From Microcoleus sp036704825 (GTDB lineage: Bacteria > Cyanobacteriota > Cyanobacteriia > Cyanobacteriales > Microcoleaceae), in the NCBI GenBank assembly GCA_036704825.1, contig JAUBSN010000002.1, positions 62,001 to 126,000 of the forward strand: a stretch of 64,000 bases of DNA, given 5' to 3'. The notes beneath the pieces were generated by a model that was not told where the DNA came from, searched no databases, and worked only from the letters and a program-made list of their open reading frames with translations. The stretch's first letter is position 1, and each line of letters begins with the position of its first letter. A program made the translations under genes and the position numbers. Positions 24,604 to 31,804 of this stretch are shown here, one piece after another.

Positions 24604-25573
24604 AGTGTAAACCTAACAGCCTTCTCGTCCTCTCTGCTTCTTGTCTTTGAAAATCCATAAACTTCAACATTCGGTAAAGTACCTCTATTTGGGGCAACTT
24701 AATACCTGCTTGCTGCGCCACCCGTATCGGATTCCCAAAAATCGCCTCAACTTCCAGGGGCCGCGATTCATCATAATCGATTTTCATGCTCGTGCGGTAA
24801 GGCTTCATTTTCTGAGTGTATTCGAGCATCTGTGCGATAAAGTCATCGGGAATAATGCGATCGCAACTTTTGGCTCCCGCTACCACTTCCTCCATCATTT
24901 CCTTAACTAAAATCAGAGTATCGGGATTAGCCATCAGTTCGTCAGTTCTCGCATCCAACACTACAGACAGACCGTTATAAGGAATATTCCAAACCAGCTT
25001 TTTCCACCTTGACAACAGCAAATCTTCGCTCATTTTGATAGGAATATTAGCACGTTTAAAGTCCGCAGCAATTTGGTGCAATCTATCAGTAATACCAATT
25101 GCTTTGTAGTCCTGGGCATATTCTCCCAGCGTGATAGTCCCGTAATCTAGGTGGCAGATGTGACCCGGTCCAACTTTATAAGAACACAAAAAACACAGCC
25201 CGCCAACCACTCGTTCTGCACCGACAATTTTAGCTACTTCGGGTTCCGTATTAAATCCGTTTTGCAATACTAAAACCGCGCCGTTATCCTTTAATAAAGG
25301 AGGCAAAATTTTGGGCAACAAGTGATTTTGAGTTGTTTTCAGCGCTACAATTACTACGTCGCACTGAGGCATTTTGTGCGCTTCGTGGTAGGCGCGGACG
25401 TGGGGGAGGGTGAAGTTACCTTCGGGAGACTCGACAATCAAACCGTGTTTTCTGACGTAATCGTAGTCGCTGCGTAGCAAAAAATTGACTTCTAAACCTG
25501 CTTGTTGCAGTCTAGCACCGTAGAATCCGCCTAAAGCTCCCGTACCCACAATGGCATAATTGCGATTTGACAT
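24602..25573 (-). CDS. Ketopantoate reductase family protein (putative 2-dehydropantoate 2-reductase)
   Basis: This 323-residue protein has an N-terminal Rossmann NADP site, YAIVGTGALGGFYGARLQQAG, the VIVALKTTQ segment, VLVLQNGFNTEP and a C-terminal helical domain with the catalytic Lys in SRWKKLVWNIPYNGLSVVLDA. The family includes PanE (pantothenate synthesis) and relatives with other substrates, so the symbol is left open. It lies between menE and menI but is transcribed leftward. The stop codon lies at the edge of a CAATTCC tandem repeat. The ATG at 25573 is clear. Confidence 0.88.
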   Translation of the reverse strand: MSNRNYAIVGTGALGGFYGARLQQAGLEVNFLLRSDYDYVRKHGLIVESPEGNFTLPHVRAYHEAHKMPQCDVVIVALKTTQNHLLPKILPPLLKDNGAVLVLQNGFNTEPEVAKIVGAERVVGGLCFLCSYKVGPGHICHLDYGTITLGEYAQDYKAIGITDRLHQIAADFKRANIPIKMSEDLLLSRWKKLVWNIPYNGLSVVLDARTDELMANPDTLILVKEMMEEVVAGAKSCDRIIPDDFIAQMLEYTQKMKPYRTSMKIDYDESRPLEVEAIFGNPIRVAQQAGIKLPQIEVLYRMLKFMDFQRQEAERTRRLLGLH

Positions 25574-25786
25574 ACTATCAAAAACTCCGAAAAAATTCTC
25601 AACCTAAAAGAAATTAGACCCCGCTCAAAAACGGATACCGTGCCGCGTACTTAAGTCGCGATCTGTCCAAAATTTTAGACCAAAGTTGAACTCCCAGATT
25701 CACTGCGCTGCAAGTAAATCTAAAATCTAAAATCTGAAATCTAAAATCGAATGACTGTCATTCCCTGCTATTATTTAAAGATAGAA

Positions 25787-26212
25787 CTAATCTAAAATCT
25801 CAATCTCAAATTTCCTCATCCACTGCATCAAGTCTTCAGATATCTGTTTTCTAGTTCGGCTAACTGCATCGATGCAGACGTGCTTTGTCAGAGCTTTAGC
25901 AGCGCTTCTTCCTGCAACTTCGCCAGAAAATACTTGATAGGCAATTTCAAATTCATCGCCCGTAAGTTGTTTGGGCGTCAATTGAATCGTCAGCCGATCG
26001 CCCGCAAACATTGGGCGATAAAAATCTACACTAGCATGAATTATGGGAAAGGCAACCTCGGTATTGCTGAAAAATGCTTTGAGATTGATTCCAGATGCTG
26101 CTAGAGATGCCTCGTAAGCTTCGTGGCACATCGCCAAAACGTTAGCAAAGTAAACGACTCCAGCAGCATCGGTATCTTGAAAGCGGACAGTGCGGGTGTA
26201 AGTGAAAGGCAT
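25787..26212 (-). CDS. menI: 1,4-dihydroxy-2-naphthoyl-CoA hydrolase (MenI-type hotdog thioesterase)
   Basis: This 141-residue 4HBT hotdog-fold thioesterase starts MPFTYTRTVRFQDTDAAGVVYFANVLAMCHEAYE, with the catalytic Asp in QDTDAAGVVYF. Close homologues in cyanobacteria (Slr0204 type) release dihydroxynaphthoate from its CoA ester in phylloquinone synthesis. Location beside the men genes supports this over a general acyl-CoA thioesterase. It is the step between MenB (not in this window) and MenA. The ATG at 26212 is clear. Confidence 0.88.
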   Translation of the reverse strand: MPFTYTRTVRFQDTDAAGVVYFANVLAMCHEAYEASLAASGINLKAFFSNTEVAFPIIHASVDFYRPMFAGDRLTIQLTPKQLTGDEFEIAYQVFSGEVAGRSAAKALTKHVCIDAVSRTRKQISEDLMQWMRKFEIEILD

Positions 26213-26325
26213 TTGAGGTAGTAGGGGGCGATCGCAAATTCGATCGCACTTTTACCAACCATCATATCGGTAAACCCGCACTTATGGAGAAGTTATCAGC
26301 TAAGGTAAGTAGGCGCTAATTTTTT

Positions 26326-26470
26326 ATATTTAGGACTAAGGCCAACTGTCACAAATAGGGGTTAAATTTTAGGTATGCAGTTGCGATCGGGCGCTCTTAG
26401 CTTAGGAAAGAGCGCCCGATCGCAACTACATACCTTTGTTTAACGATGCCCATTGCCTAAGTCCTAATAT
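26326..26470. repeat. Large nested inverted repeat
   Basis: The arms AGGTATGCAGTTGCGATCGG... at 26371-26398 and its complement at 26408-26435 match at 27 of 28 positions around a 9-nt loop. Further pairing occurs outward: GTTAAA near 26361 with TTTAAC near 26437, and TTTAGGACTAAGGC near 26330 with GCCTAAGTCCTAATA near 26455. Each arm holds a HIP1-like GCGATCG. No protein is encoded. It looks like a MITE or a strong bidirectional terminator of repeat origin. Confidence 0.8.
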
Positions 26471-26500
26471 TGTAAAACAGGCTTTCTTTACTGCTTCCCC

Positions 26501-26685
26501 CAGGGCTGTTTCATTCTCACCAAAAAACTCAAATGATGGGGAGATGGGGGGAGAGGAGGATGGGGAGAAGGGCAGTCGGAGGGATGACTCAAAAGCTCAA
26601 AAATTAATCACTCTCTTGATTGGGACTTTTCTCCCCATCTCCCCCTCTCCCCATCTCCCCATCAACCGAGAATGAAACAGCCCTG
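26501..26685. mobile_element. MITE-like element with perfect 18-bp terminal inverted repeats
   Basis: CAGGGCTGTTTCATTCTC (26501-26518) is exactly the reverse complement of 26668-26685. The 185-bp unit contains TGGGGAGATGGGG repeats on the left and their complement on the right. No transposase is inside. Related ends were not found elsewhere in the window. The target duplication is unclear. Confidence 0.8.
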
Positions 26686-26702
26686 CTCCTTCCCCTTCTT
26701 TC

Positions 26703-27149
26703 TTAACCTTTGTTCTTAATCAACATCACGTCTATAATCTTGAGGGCCATATCTTCAGAAAGCCCCAATGCACTGTAAAGATCGTTCAAAAGTTGTTCTT
26801 CTTCTTCTGAAACCTCGCCATCTGCTAAAGCGATATCAGTTGTGACAGCAAAAACTGTTTCTTTAAGTTCGTCGGGAAGGGTTGCCAAAGCAGCATTAAA
26901 CAGTACCTCAACTCCTTGCCGTTGCAGAATCATCAGCAGGCGATCGAGCATTTTTCTCATCACGTCATCGGGATAGCTGCGGAACAGTTGCATCCGAGAT
27001 AGCGTCATGCTAATCGCTTTACTTTCGCTGTCATTGATGTAACCGTCTGCTGCTACAGCAATTAGCGCGATCGCCGCAAATGATTCGGCAGGCCCTAACG
27101 TTACTTCCGTTTCTTGGCGAGTTTGCGATACTTTATCAAATAAACCCAT
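26703..27149 (-). CDS. TerB-family (tellurite resistance) protein
   Basis: This 148-residue all-helical protein has FAAIALIAVAADGYINDSESKAI, the acidic metal-binding loop typical of TerB, repeated in the second half as TDIALADGEVSEEEEQLLNDLY. TerB-like proteins are linked to membrane stress and metal sensing rather than tellurite itself. It stands alone, with MITE-like repeats downstream and about 240 bp to the next gene. The ATG at 27149 is clear. Confidence 0.88.
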   Translation of the reverse strand: MGLFDKVSQTRQETEVTLGPAESFAAIALIAVAADGYINDSESKAISMTLSRMQLFRSYPDDVMRKMLDRLLMILQRQGVEVLFNAALATLPDELKETVFAVTTDIALADGEVSEEEEQLLNDLYSALGLSEDMALKIIDVMLIKNKG

Positions 27150-27305
27150 GATATTTTCCTCATTATTTAGTGGTCCATTTATTGAGTCAGGATGGGTTCT
27201 GGCTCTGGAGGTTTCTTTGGGGATTTTGATAATTATATCAAATTTTGTTAGTTATTTATTATCAATAAAATTATGAAAAACTTAAGAATTTTACTTTCCC
27301 CATTA

Positions 27306-27381
27306 GGCGCTGCAATGGCGGGTTTATTCATTTCCTGAATTACCTTCCCATATTTGAGGTAAAACCCGCCCTCCCAGCGCC
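27306..27381. repeat. Palindromic hairpin behind the DUF815 ATPase gene
   Basis: GGCGCTG...GGCGGGTTT (27306-27324) pairs with AAACCCGCC...CAGCGCC (27362-27381). It is 7 bp from the stop of the ATPase gene and may serve as its terminator. The GGCGGGTTT core resembles the repeats at 4409 and 24507. Confidence 0.7.
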
Positions 27382-27387
27382 GCCGAT

Positions 27388-28692
27388 CTACTTGTCAAAA
27401 ATGGCTAAATCTGCTTTCAGGAAATCAACAAACTGCCGCGCAGTCCTGCCCGATCGCCCGTTGCGGCGAGTTGCCCATTCTTTAGCGCGGTGTTCCAAAT
27501 CCTCAGCAGCGAGTTTGATTCCAGCAAGTTCTGCCAGATGTCGGACAATTGTTAAATAAGTGTTTTGATCGGCCGGTTCAAAAGTTAAAGTCAAGCCAAA
27601 TCGATCGCTAAATGAAAGTTTTTCCTGCACAGTATCCCAAGCGTGAACTTCGTCTCCATCGCGGGGGCGAGGCCTGTCGTCAAAAAACTCTCGAATTAAA
27701 TGCCTGCGGTTAGATGTGGCGTAAACTACTACATTTTGAGGGCGGGCAGTGACATTTCCTTCCAAGACAACTTTCAGAGCTTTAAAAGCCTCGTCATCTT
27801 CCTCAAAAGACAGGTCATCCACAAAAATAATAAACTTTTGAGGAACTCCCCGCAACTGCTCGACAATTAGCGGCAAATCTTGCAAATCCGATTTAGATAC
27901 TTCAATCAAGCGCAGATTGCGAGAACCAAACTCATTTAACAGCGACTTCACCAAAGAAGACTTGCCCGAACCGCGGCTGCCGTACAGCAAGACGTGCAAA
28001 GCCGGATAACCTGCCAGCAAAAACTCCGTATTTTTCACCAAAGCATCCCGCTGCCAATCGCAGCAAACCAACTCTTTTAAAGTTATGCCATCGGGATGCG
28101 AAATACTCGCCAACTGCCCTCCCCGCCACGCAAAAGCGCGATATTCTGCAAACAAACCCGTGCCAAACTGTCGGTAATAAACGGCTAAAGATTCCACCGC
28201 GCTAGACCATTTTTCCAGTTTTCCGTGCAGCGGCAAATCTCCCTGTTCTGCTACAGTTTCTGAATGCCAAATCGGAGGTACTGCGTCAAGTTGACCCGCT
28301 ACCCGCACCCACTTGCTCAACTGTTCGCTGGTGCATTCGTAAATATTTTGCAGCACTTGTAAATCATGTCGCGCGGCCTCCACCAAAGCAGGGGGCAAAC
28401 TCGCAAAATCTGTTTGCTGAGCTCTGCGAGAAAAGGGGTTTTCGTCTTTGAGAATTTCCCAAATCAGAGAATCTTTCCAGCTTAAATTTTTAGCAGCCTG
28501 AACTTTGAACCAGTTCCCGTAAGCTACCTGACATTCCAAACCGCTGACTTCGCTGTGGTGGAGGGCTTGCAGCAAGTCGAGAAGGGCTTGACCTGCGGGG
28601 CTTTTGAGAACTGATTGATACAGCAGCAGGGATGCTGCTTGGCGCTGGAGGTAACGGATTTGGGCGATCGCACCAGAAGTTAGGGCTGACAT
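27388..28692 (-). CDS. DUF815-family AAA+ ATPase
   Basis: This 434-residue protein has Walker A GSRGSGKSSLVKSLL, Walker B FIIFVDDLSFEEDDEAF and sensor VVYATSNRRHLIREFF, the pattern of DUF815 ATPases. The N-terminal 200 residues are helical and less conserved. The role of the family is not established. The ATG at 28692 (MSALTSGAIAQIRYLQ) is preferred; a TTG 19 codons upstream would add unlikely residues. It is divergent from the TMEM14 gene, with about 125 bp between the starts. Confidence 0.88.
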   Translation of the reverse strand: MSALTSGAIAQIRYLQRQAASLLLYQSVLKSPAGQALLDLLQALHHSEVSGLECQVAYGNWFKVQAAKNLSWKDSLIWEILKDENPFSRRAQQTDFASLPPALVEAARHDLQVLQNIYECTSEQLSKWVRVAGQLDAVPPIWHSETVAEQGDLPLHGKLEKWSSAVESLAVYYRQFGTGLFAEYRAFAWRGGQLASISHPDGITLKELVCCDWQRDALVKNTEFLLAGYPALHVLLYGSRGSGKSSLVKSLLNEFGSRNLRLIEVSKSDLQDLPLIVEQLRGVPQKFIIFVDDLSFEEDDEAFKALKVVLEGNVTARPQNVVVYATSNRRHLIREFFDDRPRPRDGDEVHAWDTVQEKLSFSDRFGLTLTFEPADQNTYLTIVRHLAELAGIKLAAEDLEHRAKEWATRRNGRSGRTARQFVDFLKADLAIFDK

Positions 28693-28818
28693 AATGGCAA
28701 TTGTATAACAGTTACATATCCTGACTGACTTTAATAAATTTTCTAACAATTCGTGACACTAATTGCAGGCGGCGCTGTATAAATTTAGATGCAAAGAGTG
28801 AAATCAGGAGGATTAAAA

Positions 28819-29142
28819 ATGAATTTAGGGACAGCAGCGGCGATCGGCTACGGCATTTTAACACTGGTTGGCGGCATCATGGGTTATATCAAAGCCAAAA
28901 GCCAAGCCTCGCTCATTTCGGGCTTGATTAGCGGTTCCCTCCTAATTTTTGCCGGCACCGCCCAGCTTATGGGACAAAGTTGGGGTTTAACATTAGCAGC
29001 AGCCATCTCCGCTGTTTTAGTAATAGTCTTTATTGTGCGCCTTGTTAAAACTCAAAAATTCATGCCGGCCGGAATGCTAATTTTAGCTAGCTTAGCGTCT
29101 TTGGGCGCGATCGTTTACGAAATCAGCGGTCAATATCAATAA
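28819..29142 (+). CDS. TMEM14-family small membrane protein
   Basis: This 107-residue protein has four hydrophobic helices: AAIGYGILTLVGGIMGYI, ISGLISGSLLIFAGTAQLM, LTLAAAISAVLVIVFIV and MLILASLASLGAIVYEI, the TMEM14/UPF0136 layout. Plant relatives move fatty acids out of plastids; the bacterial role is unknown. The ATG at 28819 has AGGAGG at ideal distance, so it is chosen over the ATG at 28789. Confidence 0.88.
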   Translation: MNLGTAAAIGYGILTLVGGIMGYIKAKSQASLISGLISGSLLIFAGTAQLMGQSWGLTLAAAISAVLVIVFIVRLVKTQKFMPAGMLILASLASLGAIVYEISGQYQ

Positions 29143-29280
29143 GCAGTTGACTGTTGACTGTTGACTATTAACTGTTTTTAGTGGTCAGTGGTTATTTGTT
29201 AATTGTTAGTTGTTCGTTCTAATAACCAATAACCAATAACTACTAACCAATAACCAGTGACCAATAACTAACCACTAATG
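29143..29280. repeat. Degenerate tandem repeats (GTTGACT / AATAACC / ACTAATG types)
   Basis: This stretch after the TMEM14 gene is made of 7-bp-like units: GTTGACT near 29145, then AACCAAT/ACCAATA copies to about 29268, then ACTAATGACTGATG. The end runs into the stop codon of the leftward gene at 29275. No gene or clear terminator is seen. Confidence 0.75.
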
Positions 29281-30300
29281 ACTGATGACTGCATCAATAT
29301 ACTGCTGAACTTCCCTGAGTTGCTGCCGCTGGCATTCGATCCAATCTTTTTGGGCCGATCGCTGTTCCGGCGTTTCTTGCTGATACCGCGCCTGCTTCTC
29401 TAAAAAATTATTGTAGAATTTAATCGCTTTTTCAACTGTTTGAATTGCCAGTTTCAGGCGCTCCTCAAAAACTGCTACAATCACATTGTCCAGAATTAAC
29501 CCAATCACTTTACAGGACTCTTCAAAATCGACCAAACTGATTCCCATCTTGCTTTTATGAACCAGAGCCTCTACAGGTTCTTTCAGCGTTTCTTTAAAAC
29601 CCTTCATATAAGAATCCGGCAAATATTTCAGTGGCTCCGTAAACTTCGATACAATTTCCCCGCCTATAGATTGTAGTCGCTCTCTAAATTTAGACTGACT
29701 TTTTAGGTCGAAGCAATCAATACAAAATTCAATTTTTTCTATATCAATAGATTGTAATTCTTTAAAAATTAAATTTAACTTATTCTCCATCATGAAAATT
29801 ACTCGATCGGCTTGGGCATCAACTTCATTCCGCAACTCTTTCTGCAAATTATCTTTTTCAAAAAAACCAATAGTATCTCTTTGAAATAGTTGAGGATTTT
29901 TATCCCACAAAAACCACTGATTTTTTAACTTGGTAGCCTTGTCGTTCCAAGATTGGCGAACTTTAACAACAGCATCATATTTGCCCTGTTTTCCTAAACT
30001 GCGAATTCTCGCATCGCATCCGCTTAGTTCGCCAATTTCCTCCCAGATATCAACAGGCGATGCTCCAGCAATTCTCGGCTTGCTATTCCAGACATCCTCA
30101 GCCTGAGATACATCTTTGAAACATACCTGAAGTAGCCCTTTGAGTCTGATGGCAGATTGCTTGATTTCGTCAATACAAGGTTCCACATCTAAACTGAGTT
30201 GGGTAGCTGACTGTTTAATCTCCACGGATTGATATTCGTCTGCCAACAATCGAGCGCTAAACTGGGTAATAGCCTGGAATGCCTTGAGATACTCATTCAT
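29275..30300 (-). CDS. Unrecognised 341-residue helical/coiled-coil protein
   Basis: I do not recognise this protein. It is charged and largely helical throughout (MNEYLKAFQAITQFSARLLA, then KQSATQLSLDVEPCIDEIKQ, and a long C-terminal helix ERLKLAIQTVEKAIKFYNNF and QRQQLREVQQYIDAV). There is no signal peptide or membrane segment and no nuclease or nucleotide motif. A good ribosome binding site (AAAGGAA) precedes the ATG at 30300. It is divergent from another unrecognised gene at 30378, with 77 bp between the starts, suggesting one shared regulatory region and a common job. The stop codon lies in a tandem repeat. Confidence 0.82.
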   Translation of the reverse strand: MNEYLKAFQAITQFSARLLADEYQSVEIKQSATQLSLDVEPCIDEIKQSAIRLKGLLQVCFKDVSQAEDVWNSKPRIAGASPVDIWEEIGELSGCDARIRSLGKQGKYDAVVKVRQSWNDKATKLKNQWFLWDKNPQLFQRDTIGFFEKDNLQKELRNEVDAQADRVIFMMENKLNLIFKELQSIDIEKIEFCIDCFDLKSQSKFRERLQSIGGEIVSKFTEPLKYLPDSYMKGFKETLKEPVEALVHKSKMGISLVDFEESCKVIGLILDNVIVAVFEERLKLAIQTVEKAIKFYNNFLEKQARYQQETPEQRSAQKDWIECQRQQLREVQQYIDAVISH

Positions 30301-30377
30301 TTCCTTTGATGCCTCGTTTCCATAAACAGCATACAATACAAAACATCTGCCTTTTTGAATGGAAACTGAGCCACAAC

Positions 30378-31790
30378 ATGGATTATATATTCACCGCTGC
30401 AACTCAGGCGCGACTCAATAGTGGCAACCTTGTACAGCCTGCTACCAAAACAGGAAAATTGCTCCCGGCAGCTAGAGATCCGGTGACAGGGGAGTTTGTG
30501 GAGATAGCAAAAATTTTTTATCAATCAACAAGTGAAACTCTATCCTCGCGCACAGTTATAGGATTGCTGGCACAGTTAGCCGGAGGTGGCCCCATACAGC
30601 CGCTGGTAGCTCCCGTGTACGTGACACTGGCGCCGTTGCAGGTTGCTCAAACTCATCAGGGGTTTCAAAAAATATACAGAATGCTTAACTGTCTGAAAAT
30701 TAATTTGGCAGTGATGCAAGCGACTGCTGCTGTCATTGGTATTGGCGCTGTATCCAGCACAGTTTTGTCAGCAGTAAACCTCAACCAAGTATTAAAAATC
30801 CGAGAAGAGGCAAAGCACCAGAAGCTTAAAATTAAAGACGGGTTTATCGATCTCAGACACATCCTCAAAGATAGAGGAGTAGAGGTGATCCAGCAGATTT
30901 TTCAGGTGGCTCACGACTCTAGTTTTGAAATGCACCGCCAGAAACTGGTTAACGGTTACGAGATTTTTTCTAAAGCTATCAAACGCTGTCAGTCAGCCCT
31001 GACAGTGCCAGAGATTAAACTTCGGAATTCCGAAATTAATAGCGGGCGGGATATGCTGTTTGAGGCTTTAAAAATTTATGACAATCCCAGTTTGTTGGAG
31101 GGGGTGTGTTCTGCAGGACAACTGAGGCAAATGGAATGTGTTTGGGCGATCGAGCAGGCGATCGGGGTCACGTTTCACTTGCAGCGGGCCTACGAGATGG
31201 TGAGCGATCGCCTGCTGGAACTCCAATCAAAAATTCGTCAAAATCTTCTAACTGTTGTTAAAGGATGTCAATCGGAACCCGAACTAGATTTTTTATTTCC
31301 CGAAGTTACTAGGATTCTCGGTCATGATTTAAGTGTAATAGAATTTTGGCAAAATGAGGTTGATTGGATGCAAACTTTGTCTCCAAAAGAGCAGCACCAG
31401 TTAGCTAGTTTAGATAAACTCACCGGCGAGAGTTTAAAAAGCAGCGTGTACACTAAATTCGCGGTATTAGCTGCGGAACCTTCACTTTATGAAAGTTTAA
31501 AGCAAAAGTCTCACTTTCTATCCTTGCGCGACCAGCTAACCTTCGCTCTGTCGCCGGAAATCCGCCGGAGATACGAAGTTTATGTCAGCCAGCAGGCGAT
31601 CGCTACTGGCTATCAAGGTTTAGCTGCCTCGAATTGGCAAGAAATATCCGATTTAACTGTGGCTAACCTCTACTACTTTTTTCTAATCCGAGAGAACTCA
31701 ACTGAAAATTATCCAACTGAGGACGAATTAGAAACGCCTTATTGGCACTTTCCCCCAACCTTAAAAAATGAGCTGAATTATAGCAATTAA
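30378..31790 (+). CDS. Unrecognised 470-residue protein with a central hydrophobic segment
   Basis: I do not recognise this protein. The N-terminus is MDYIFTAATQARLNSGNLVQ, then a Gly/Pro-rich region (AQLAGGGPIQPLVAPVYVTL) and a strongly hydrophobic segment at about residues 100-125 (VMQATAAVIGIGAVSSTVL). It is followed at once by charged helices (LKIREEAKHQKLKIKDGFID). One membrane segment followed by coiled coil can be read. The ATG at 30378 is chosen; there is an ATG 24 codons upstream that would overlap the promoter of the divergent gene. It converges on the kinase gene, with 14 bp between the stops. Confidence 0.82.
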   Translation: MDYIFTAATQARLNSGNLVQPATKTGKLLPAARDPVTGEFVEIAKIFYQSTSETLSSRTVIGLLAQLAGGGPIQPLVAPVYVTLAPLQVAQTHQGFQKIYRMLNCLKINLAVMQATAAVIGIGAVSSTVLSAVNLNQVLKIREEAKHQKLKIKDGFIDLRHILKDRGVEVIQQIFQVAHDSSFEMHRQKLVNGYEIFSKAIKRCQSALTVPEIKLRNSEINSGRDMLFEALKIYDNPSLLEGVCSAGQLRQMECVWAIEQAIGVTFHLQRAYEMVSDRLLELQSKIRQNLLTVVKGCQSEPELDFLFPEVTRILGHDLSVIEFWQNEVDWMQTLSPKEQHQLASLDKLTGESLKSSVYTKFAVLAAEPSLYESLKQKSHFLSLRDQLTFALSPEIRRRYEVYVSQQAIATGYQGLAASNWQEISDLTVANLYYFFLIRENSTENYPTEDELETPYWHFPPTLKNELNYSN

Positions 31791-31804
31791 ATAACAGGTG
31801 ACAA

